From positions 1 to 64,000 of the forward strand of contig NZ_JACVAQ010000002.1 in NCBI RefSeq assembly GCF_014851905.1: a DNA stretch of 64,000 bases, written 5' to 3'. The DNA comes from Pseudomonas sp. PDM14. GTDB lineage: Bacteria > Pseudomonadota > Gammaproteobacteria > Pseudomonadales > Pseudomonadaceae. The notes beneath the pieces are model-generated. The model saw only the letters and a list, made by a program, of their open reading frames with translations. It did no database searches and was not told the origin of the DNA. Positions 57,966-63,321 of this stretch are shown here, one piece after another; position 1 is the stretch's first letter; each line of letters opens with the position of its first letter. The translations under genes and the position numbers were made by a program.

Positions 57966-58050
57966 GGCAACTCTCCTAGCGAGCTATTGGGTCCGTGACC
58001 GCAGTCCAAGGGATCATAACAGACGACTCCGCTGTGCCAATTGCGAGAGT

Positions 58051-58078
58051 TTGACAGTGTGTTGCGTTCGGGTAAGAT
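58051..58078 (+). promoter_or_regulatory. Sigma70 promoter of tRNA-Ser
   Basis: Consensus -35 TTGACA (58051-58056), 16-bp spacer, -10 TAAGAT (58073-58078), followed by a GC-rich discriminator (CCGCCCGC) typical of stringently controlled stable-RNA genes, about 20 bp before the tRNA. Confidence 0.8.
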
Positions 58079-58097
58079 TGCCGCCCGCACTAACGCC

Positions 58098-58187
58098 GGA
58101 AGCGTGGCAGAGCGGTTGAATGCAACGGTCTTGAAAACCGTCGAAGGGGAAACTCTTCCGTGAGTTCGAATCTCACCGCTTCCGCCA
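58098..58187 (+). tRNA. tRNA-Ser (anticodon UGA)
   Basis: 90 nt with encoded CCA. Acceptor stem GGAAGCG pairs with CGCTTCC, the anticodon loop CTTGAAA gives anticodon TGA, a long variable arm (GAAGGGGAAACTCTTC region) marks a class II tRNA, and the T arm contains TTCGAAT. The 3' end is the likely attachment site of the adjoining integrated element. Confidence 0.97.
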
Positions 58188-58234
58188 TCTAAGTCCTTAT
58201 TTCTAAACGAATTTTTCTAATCGAAACCCTCTGC

Positions 58235-58267
58235 GGGAACGATTTGGGAACATTTTGGGAATGAGTG
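58235..58267. repeat. Three 11-bp tandem repeats near attL
   Basis: GGGAACGATTT (58235), GGGAACATTTT (58246) and GGGAATGAGTG (58257) recur at exactly 11 bp, one helical turn. They lie between the tRNA end and the integrase stop, where tyrosine integrases place arm-type binding sites. Confidence 0.5.
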
Positions 58268-58306
58268 ATGCTTGAGAGGGGCGCAAAACAGCCCCTGCAG
58301 CTGGTT

Positions 58307-59476
58307 TCAGGACAGTTTTAGCGCCTGATTCAGCAGGCCCACGAAGTCCGGGCCGTCCTTACTGATCCACGTCGCGTAGTGCTTGAAGATCATCGCCGTC
58401 GACGTGTGCCCCATCTGGTCTGCAATCCACTCTGGTGTCGCAATCCCGCTGGTCAGCATCTGGCTGGCAAAGGTGTGTCGGCACTGGTTCGGTCCGCGCG
58501 GCCGGATGCCTGCTTTCTTCAGATGAGCTTTCCACCAGCCGTTGCGCAGCGTGTCTGAGGTCGAATACGCCTCGCCGCTGGCCGTGTTGTGGAACACGAA
58601 GCGCACCTTCTGCACCTTCTTCGTTCGGTTGTCCCGATCGGTAATTTCGATTTCGACGGGTGGCAGGTTTTTGGTGTGCTTCACCTGGGCTTTCAGCGCC
58701 CGTAGGGATGGGGCCAGCAGCGTGACCTTGCGTGTGGAGCGTCTGGTCTTCGTCACCTTGTACTGACTGCGCACCCGCGCCCGGCGGAATATCACCGTGC
58801 CGGCCTCGAGGTCGACATCCTCCCAGGCCAGCGCCATTGCCTCGCTGATGCGCGGCCCGGTCCACATCATGAACTCGACCATGTTCAGCTCCTGAGTGCG
58901 ATCGCTTTCCGTGCTGAGGATCTGCGCGATCTCGGCGCGGGTGAACGGGTCCGGGTCGTCGGAGTCGGGCAGGGTGATGACGATGCCGTCGGTAGGGTCG
59001 TGCGCGGTTTTGTTGCGGGTGCGATAGAGGCGGAAGATCTGCCGCATGTTGCTGACGATCTCGCGCACGGTCTTGTTGTGCAGCTTGGGCATCAGCTCCA
59101 GCTGCACCCAGCTCTGCAGGTCCAGGTGGTCGATCTGGTCGGCCTGGTGGTTACCCCAGCGCGGGCGGATGTGGTTTTCCACCCGGCTCAGGTAACCACG
59201 GAAGCCGCTGGCCGCCAGGTGGTTGCGCTTGATGTCGAGCCAGAGGTCGATGTAGTGCCCCAGGGTGTTGGTCTTGATCCGCGGGGAGTCGGGGAAGTGG
59301 CGCGCGTAGCTGAAGGTGCCGTTCTTGATTTCGTAATTGATGATGCCGGCCAGTCGCTCGGCGTTGGCGATGTTCGCCGGCGTTGCGTCACCGGCGATCG
59401 CCTCCCGGCATAGCTCACCCTCGAACCGGAAATACACGCGCACGCGGTTGCCGCGTACTTCTACACCCTCTGCCAT
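58307..59476 (-). CDS. int: Tyrosine-type site-specific integrase
   Basis: A 389-residue recombinase that would integrate and excise the element at tRNA-Ser. N-terminal Arm-type DNA-binding region (1-75, VRGNRVRVYFRFEG), SAM-like core-binding domain (about 75-165) and catalytic domain: Arg209 (TGPRISEA), Arg333 (NQCRHTF), His357 (MGHTS) and Tyr367 (KHYAT). The usual first His of the HxxR motif is Asn330. The start is at 59476 (MAEGVE). A terminator lies just upstream, so it is probably transcribed separately from the rest of the element. Confidence 0.92.
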   Translation of the reverse strand: MAEGVEVRGNRVRVYFRFEGELCREAIAGDATPANIANAERLAGIINYEIKNGTFSYARHFPDSPRIKTNTLGHYIDLWLDIKRNHLAASGFRGYLSRVENHIRPRWGNHQADQIDHLDLQSWVQLELMPKLHNKTVREIVSNMRQIFRLYRTRNKTAHDPTDGIVITLPDSDDPDPFTRAEIAQILSTESDRTQELNMVEFMMWTGPRISEAMALAWEDVDLEAGTVIFRRARVRSQYKVTKTRRSTRKVTLLAPSLRALKAQVKHTKNLPPVEIEITDRDNRTKKVQKVRFVFHNTASGEAYSTSDTLRNGWWKAHLKKAGIRPRGPNQCRHTFASQMLTSGIATPEWIADQMGHTSTAMIFKHYATWISKDGPDFVGLLNQALKLS

Positions 59477-59494
59477 GTGCGTCCCCACGCATAG

Positions 59495-59521
59495 AAAACG
59501 GGGCCAGTGTATTGGCCCCGT
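59495..59521 (-). terminator. Terminator ending the element operon, upstream of int
   Basis: ACGGGGCCA and TGGCCCCGT form a 9-bp stem around a 6-nt loop and, on the minus strand, are followed by TTTTC. It insulates int from the operon. Just upstream a second hairpin (59527-59548, CTCGCC/GGCGAG) has TTGGCAACGG in its loop, which shares GGCAA with the leader hairpins. Confidence 0.75.
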
Positions 59522-59581
59522 AAAAGCTCGCCCCGTTGCCAAGGCGAGAAACAGCGAATCGATATTCTTGTTCGCCAGGAA

Positions 59582-59899
59582 TTACCTGGTTGCGCGATGG
59601 TCCATCCCGAGCTGTCCACCCGGCCGCGCGTCGGGCATGGAAGTCGGCCGGGCTGGGCGGTCCACCATCACCACGACATAGCGGTCAGCCCTGGCCAGCA
59701 TGGTCACTGCGTTGCGCACGGCACGCCAATCGCTCGGTGTGCAGCTGGTGTGGATGATCGGGCGGCCTGGTTTCGTGATGCGAAAGTGACCGCTGTTCGT
59801 TTTCCCGATCTGCCAGCCGTGTTCTTTGGCGTACTGGAACAGTGGCAGCAGCCGTTTCCCCCCGCGCTGACCGGTGGTGCCGTACATGATGCGGCTCAT
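59582..59899 (-). CDS. Small HicA-like (dsRBD-fold) protein of the element
   Basis: A 105-residue basic protein. The segment AKEHGWQIGKTNSGHFRITKPG has the helix-strand-strand pattern and the Gly-His turn seen in HicA mRNA interferases, shown here only as SGHFRITKPG. No HicB-like antitoxin is adjacent, so a toxin role is not supported; it could be an RNA-binding protein. Its ATG overlaps the PP-loop gene stop by 4 bp, implying coupled translation. Confidence 0.5.
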   Translation of the reverse strand: MSRIMYGTTGQRGGKRLLPLFQYAKEHGWQIGKTNSGHFRITKPGRPIIHTSCTPSDWRAVRNAVTMLARADRYVVVMVDRPARPTSMPDARPGGQLGMDHRATR

Positions 59900-61137
59900 G
59901 ACTGGGACTCCAGGAACAGCAGCGGCTGCACAGAACCATCCGCATAGACCTTATCGAGCGGGGTGGTGGCGATAGGCTCGTCGCCGTCCCAGCCGTCTGG
60001 CCAGGTTTCGGTAGCGATCAGCTCGCGGATGCGGGCCTCTTCCTCGGTGTTGATCAGATCCACCAGCGGCCGGCCGAGGCGCTGCGCTGCCTCGTTGATT
60101 TCGGCCTGGATGCCGAGCAGGCGCTCCAGGGCCATGAGACGCGACTCCAGCAGAATCGGCCCCATGCGCTGCGGGTTGGCAGCAATGCTGCCGTCCTTCA
60201 GGCGCTCGATGCCGGCTTTGCGCAGGCGGTGCTGTGGCTCGCGCAGCTCGCGCCACAAGGCCCTGATGCGCTTGAGCGGGGCGAGGTAGGCCCAGGCCGG
60301 ATTGAGCAGGATGGTGTCGAGCGCTTTGTCTTCGCTGGCAAGCGGGCAGGCGGTGCAACCGGTACGGGCGTTGATTTCCTCGGCTTCGTCGCCGCCGTAA
60401 GCGTCGGCAATGGTGGCAGTCGACCAGTCGCCGTACTCCACCAACGGCGCCCAGTGCTTGAGCCATTCCCAAACGTGGCAGACGCGCCAGTGCAGCAGCG
60501 GTGCCAGAGTACCGAGCCGACCTTTCAGGCCCTTAGCCTCGGGCAGCACCTTCTGGTACCAGCCCTGGCCACACTCGGCACCATCCTTGCCGCAGCTCAT
60601 CTCGATCCGTTTGTCGCGGATCGCGCTTTCGCCCTGTCGCACACCGGTGATCATCAGGACATTGCCTTCCAGTTCGGCAAGGCGTTGCTCTAAGGCCTGG
60701 GTCATTGGGTCAATCTTGATCTGGCGGGTGCACCAGCGCAGCGTGTTGTTGTTCGGTGGAGGCACGCCACGGCCAAGGATGTAGACCATGAAGCGCTTGT
60801 CCATGGGCGCGGTGACAACCTCGACGTGGATTCCGCGCTCTTCCAGCTCGTCCATGATCTGCTTGGCCGCATTGGCCAGGGGCAGCAGCTCCAGCCGCGT
60901 GTCGGCATAGAAAACAGTGAGGGACTTAGGCGGTTTGATGCGGCCGGTGTCGATCAGCCAGATGAGCAGGGTAAGAGTGGCGCTGGAGTCCTTACCGCCC
61001 GACCACGCCACTCCCCAATGGTCGTGATCGGCGCCGTAGGCCTGCAGGGACTGGATCGTCAGCTCGATGCTCTCGGTCATCTGCAGGCGCTGGGCGCCGG
61101 AGGAGAAGATGTCGCCTTGGCGGAGCGAACTCATCAT
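59896..61137 (-). CDS. PAPS-reductase/DndC-like PP-loop protein of the element
   Basis: A 413-residue ATP-pyrophosphatase. The PP-loop SGGKDSS is at 46-52, followed by WCTRQIK (Cys136), ITGVRQGES, Cys182/Cys189 and CTACP (Cys261/Cys264). The Cys set resembles the 4Fe-4S ligands of DndC, the sulfur-transfer enzyme of DNA phosphorothioation, but dndB, dndD and dndE are not seen nearby. It may modify DNA, RNA or a metabolite. The start overlaps the 78-residue gene by 4 bp; MTESIE at 61080 is an alternative start. Confidence 0.75.
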   Translation of the reverse strand: MMSSLRQGDIFSSGAQRLQMTESIELTIQSLQAYGADHDHWGVAWSGGKDSSATLTLLIWLIDTGRIKPPKSLTVFYADTRLELLPLANAAKQIMDELEERGIHVEVVTAPMDKRFMVYILGRGVPPPNNNTLRWCTRQIKIDPMTQALEQRLAELEGNVLMITGVRQGESAIRDKRIEMSCGKDGAECGQGWYQKVLPEAKGLKGRLGTLAPLLHWRVCHVWEWLKHWAPLVEYGDWSTATIADAYGGDEAEEINARTGCTACPLASEDKALDTILLNPAWAYLAPLKRIRALWRELREPQHRLRKAGIERLKDGSIAANPQRMGPILLESRLMALERLLGIQAEINEAAQRLGRPLVDLINTEEEARIRELIATETWPDGWDGDEPIATTPLDKVYADGSVQPLLFLESQS

Positions 61138-61370
61138 GCACCCCCGCCTACCTGGTCGATCTCGAAGAAGCCCAGCCGGCCCTTGCAGGGCTGGAACGGC
61201 AGCGGCTTGGCCTCGGCCAGCTCGAAGCCGAACTTGCCGAAGAACCAGGGCGACAGGCTGTCGCTGCTACAGCCGGTTATGGTCGCCTGGCTGACAAGGC
61301 CGTATCGGGTGACGGTGCGCAGGCGTGTGGTAGCCTTCGCCTCGCTGACTTCTTGGGGGTTCACTTGCAT
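61134..61370 (-). CDS. Unrecognised 78-residue protein of the element
   Basis: No family recognised. It has a central SPWFFGKFGFELAEAKPLPF stretch and a Gly-rich end; predicted soluble. It is supported by the leader cassette in front of its ATG (identical to three other genes), a good Shine-Dalgarno sequence and a 4-bp overlap with the PP-loop gene, with which it is probably co-expressed and may interact. Confidence 0.7.
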   Translation of the reverse strand: MQVNPQEVSEAKATTRLRTVTRYGLVSQATITGCSSDSLSPWFFGKFGFELAEAKPLPFQPCKGRLGFFEIDQVGGGA

Positions 61371-61424
61371 GGTGCTTCTCCTTGGGGTTGGTCTGGCCTC
61401 GGAGGGTTGCCGCCCTCCGAGGCC
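61371..61424 (-). promoter_or_regulatory. Leader cassette A: CGGCAA-loop hairpin plus 17-nt SD block
   Basis: Minus-strand order: perfect 12-bp stem (61395-61406 with 61413-61424) closing hexaloop CGGCAA, 7-nt spacer, then CCCCAAGGAGAAGCACC directly before ATG. No T tract follows the hairpin, so it is not a terminator. It precedes the 78-residue gene. Confidence 0.8.
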
Positions 61425-61429
61425 GTCTT

Positions 61430-62380
61430 TTATGCGGCGACGTAGCCGCCTGCGGTCTTGTGCAGCACGCCCATTTCGGCGGCCTGCTGCAGCAACTTGG
61501 TGGCCTTGGCGCTGCCTATCTGTAGTTCCTTCGCCACCTGCCTGACTGCCACCTTGGCGCCGCTCGCCGTGCCGGCGATGAGCTGTTGTAGCGCTGGCGG
61601 CAGGCCTGTTTCCTGCTCGGTTTCTGCCTGTTTCTGGCCGCGTTCCTCGGTCTGTTTCCGCGTGGCCGTTGCTGCTACAGGCGTGCGTTGCTGTGCCGGG
61701 GGCGGGCGCAGGGCGGCGAGGATCAGGGCGGGGACAACCTCCAGCGCGGCGGCGAAGCCGAGGCAGAGCAGGGTGGCCAGTTGCAGTGGCAGGCCGGCGG
61801 CCTTGGCCGGCTGGCTGCGCATGGCGGTGAGTTCCTGTGAGGCTGCTTCGCGGCGTACCTGGGCGGCTTGGCGTTGTGTGTCGATGCGGGCCAGGGCGGC
61901 GGTTTCCAGTTCCAGGGCGCGGGTGACCATGCCGCGCTCGCGCAGGGCGTTGGCCTGTTGGTGGACTGCGAGCGCTTCGGCGTCGAGCTGCTCGATCCGG
62001 TCGGCTTCGGCCTGACGTAGCTCCAGCAGTTCGGGCTGGCGTAGGCCGAAGCGCACCTGGTGCTCGGCGCGGCTGGTGATGATCGAGGTCATGAGTCGGT
62101 CATAGGTGGCCCAGCTGGATACGGCGCCCAGGGCCAGCGCGCAGGCCATCATCAGCAGCGCGGCCAGGATTCGTCGCATGGTCAGCAGGCCGAGGGCCAA
62201 GGGCCAGGCGATGTACTTGAACAGGTCCAGAACCACCGCCGCCGAGGCGAACAGGACGGCGAGCAGGGTGTTGTCGATGAGCGCGCTGATGGCCAGCGCC
62301 ACGGACGTGGCGGTGACGCCTGCGAGCGTGGCGACCATGGCGAGCAATGCCCAGCGGTGGTGCTGATGAATGGGGTGCAT
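61430..62380 (-). CDS. Membrane/coiled-coil protein with FtsK-gamma-like winged helix
   Basis: A 316-residue protein. Hydrophobic helices at about 11-33, 37-58, 70-90 and 198-224; a charged coiled-coil (about 105-185) between the third and fourth; a polar linker (225-260, Gln/Glu/Thr rich); and a C-terminal winged-helix-like segment (about 262-316). The latter, VAKELQIGSAKATKLLQQ, aligns around its IG with the gamma domain of the FtsK in this window ([18 protein letters not shown]). There is no motor domain. Function unknown; membrane-tethered DNA binding is a possible role. Confidence 0.7.
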   Translation of the reverse strand: MHPIHQHHRWALLAMVATLAGVTATSVALAISALIDNTLLAVLFASAAVVLDLFKYIAWPLALGLLTMRRILAALLMMACALALGAVSSWATYDRLMTSIITSRAEHQVRFGLRQPELLELRQAEADRIEQLDAEALAVHQQANALRERGMVTRALELETAALARIDTQRQAAQVRREAASQELTAMRSQPAKAAGLPLQLATLLCLGFAAALEVVPALILAALRPPPAQQRTPVAATATRKQTEERGQKQAETEQETGLPPALQQLIAGTASGAKVAVRQVAKELQIGSAKATKLLQQAAEMGVLHKTAGGYVAA

Positions 62381-62430
62381 GGTGCTTCTCCTTGGGGGGC
62401 GGCCCTGCCGAGTTGCCGCTCGGCGGGGCC
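62381..62430 (-). promoter_or_regulatory. Leader cassette B: CGGCAA-loop hairpin plus 17-nt SD block
   Basis: A 12-bp stem (62401-62412 with 62419-62430; one C-A mismatch) of sequence different from cassette A, the same CGGCAA hexaloop, a 3-nt spacer, then the identical CCCCAAGGAGAAGCACC and ATG of the 316-residue membrane protein. Confidence 0.8.
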
Positions 62431-62444
62431 TGCTGGTGCCGGCT

Positions 62445-62798
62445 TCAGTTGGTGCGTGGGGCCCAGGCTGCTTTGAGTAGCGACCAGATGGCCTCGCCGT
62501 TCTCTACGTACAGGTGCACCTCTTGCTCGGGGCGCCTGTCCATGCGCAGCAGCGCCATGCAGTCGTTCCAGAGAGCAGTGTCGAGCCCGCGCAGGTCGGT
62601 GAGCGGGAAGGGAAACGCGGAGCCGTTGTAGAGGCTGAGCAGAAAGGTGCCGACGATGCGGCTTTGCCCGGTGCGGCGCTGGGCTACGGGGAGCAGGCGG
62701 TTGAGCGCTTCAATGCCGGCAGCGCGCAGGTAAGGGCGCTCGGCTTCCTCCACCGCCAGGCGGTTGAGGTCGTCTTGCATGCGTGCGCTGAGGGCCAT
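62445..62798 (-). CDS. DUF7673-like protein of the element
   Basis: A 117-residue soluble protein. AGIEALNRLLPVAQ, TGQSRIVGTFLLSLYNG and FPLTDLRGLD match the pattern I associate with DUF7673, a family common in integrative elements and plasmids; function unknown. It starts two bases after the stop of the P-loop gene and has no leader cassette of its own, so its translation is probably coupled. Confidence 0.65.
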   Translation of the reverse strand: MALSARMQDDLNRLAVEEAERPYLRAAGIEALNRLLPVAQRRTGQSRIVGTFLLSLYNGSAFPFPLTDLRGLDTALWNDCMALLRMDRRPEQEVHLYVENGEAIWSLLKAAWAPRTN

Positions 62799-62800
62799 GA

Positions 62801-63079
62801 TCAGGACCCCGCTTGCGCAACGGCGTGGATGGTCAGGCTGTCGGGTAGCTCGGGCTGAAGCTTTTCCAGCTGGTGGATCTGCTCAGGGGAACAGTCGTCG
62901 ATGAGCACGATCTTGTGGCCGCGATGCAGGCGGCCGCGGATCAGCAGGCCGAGGTCGAACTCGCTGAAATGGGGGGCAGCGATGATTACCGCTTCATCAT
63001 GGCCAGCCTCGGCGGCCAGTTGGCGCAGCCTTGTGGTTTTACCGGTGGCGCGTTCGCCGCGGATTACGTTGAGTTGCAT
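62801..63079 (-). CDS. Minimal P-loop NTPase-like protein of the element
   Basis: Only 92 residues. Walker A GERATGKTT (about 8-16) and a Walker B-like KIVLIDDC (about 56-63) are visible with the expected alternation of strands and helices. It is much smaller than usual AAA+ or kinase domains, lacking obvious sensor or lid motifs. It may bind a nucleotide as a switch or act with the DUF7673 protein encoded 2 bp downstream. Confidence 0.7.
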   Translation of the reverse strand: MQLNVIRGERATGKTTRLRQLAAEAGHDEAVIIAAPHFSEFDLGLLIRGRLHRGHKIVLIDDCSPEQIHQLEKLQPELPDSLTIHAVAQAGS

Positions 63080-63123
63080 GGTGCTTCTCCTTGGGGTGGT
63101 GCCCAGGCGTTGCCGCGCCTGGG
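63080..63123 (-). promoter_or_regulatory. Leader cassette C: CGGCAA-loop hairpin plus 17-nt SD block
   Basis: A perfect 8-bp stem CCCAGGCG/CGCCTGGG (63102-63109 with 63116-63123), hexaloop CGGCAA, 5-nt spacer, the identical 17-nt block, then ATG of the P-loop protein. The hairpin begins 6 bp after the stop of the upstream membrane peptide. Confidence 0.8.
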
Positions 63124-63129
63124 TGGGGG

Positions 63130-63273
63130 TTAGCGGATGGCCGCGGCCAGCAGGGTTGGGGCGAAGTAGCCGGCGAGGGCCAGCAGGGCGATGGTCAGGC
63201 CGGTGACGACCAGGGTGCCGAGGGCTTCGCGCCGGCCGGCGGGGTAGAAGGTGTCGTTGTCGTCGGTTTGCAT
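63130..63273 (-). CDS. 46-residue single-pass membrane peptide of the element
   Basis: Starts MQTDDND at 63273 right after leader cassette D. A polar N-terminus is followed by one hydrophobic helix (about 18-44, ALGTLVVTGLTIALLALAGY), predicted to span the inner membrane. Could be a small regulator or, in a filamentous phage, a structural peptide; there is no signal-peptide cleavage site of the coat-protein kind. Confidence 0.65.
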   Translation of the reverse strand: MQTDDNDTFYPAGRREALGTLVVTGLTIALLALAGYFAPTLLAAAIR

Positions 63274-63321
63274 GGTGCTTCTCCTTGGGGTTGTGATCGG
63301 CGCGGGTTGCCGCCCTACGCC
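63274..63321 (-). promoter_or_regulatory. Leader cassette D: CGGCAA-loop hairpin plus 17-nt SD block
   Basis: Stem GGCG-GGG/CCC-CGCC with a small internal loop (63299-63306 with 63313-63321), hexaloop CGGCAA, 8-nt spacer and the identical 17-nt block before the 46-residue gene. The hairpin includes the stop codon of the upstream zinc-ribbon gene. Confidence 0.75.

Noticed and set aside
59582..61370. A toxin-antitoxin or complete Dnd system
   Set aside because: HicB, and dndB/D/E, are not present in the visible part; only single components resemble these systems.
61395..63321. Leader hairpins as intrinsic terminators
   Set aside because: None is followed by a T tract on the minus strand; all are followed by a C/A-rich spacer and the SD block.
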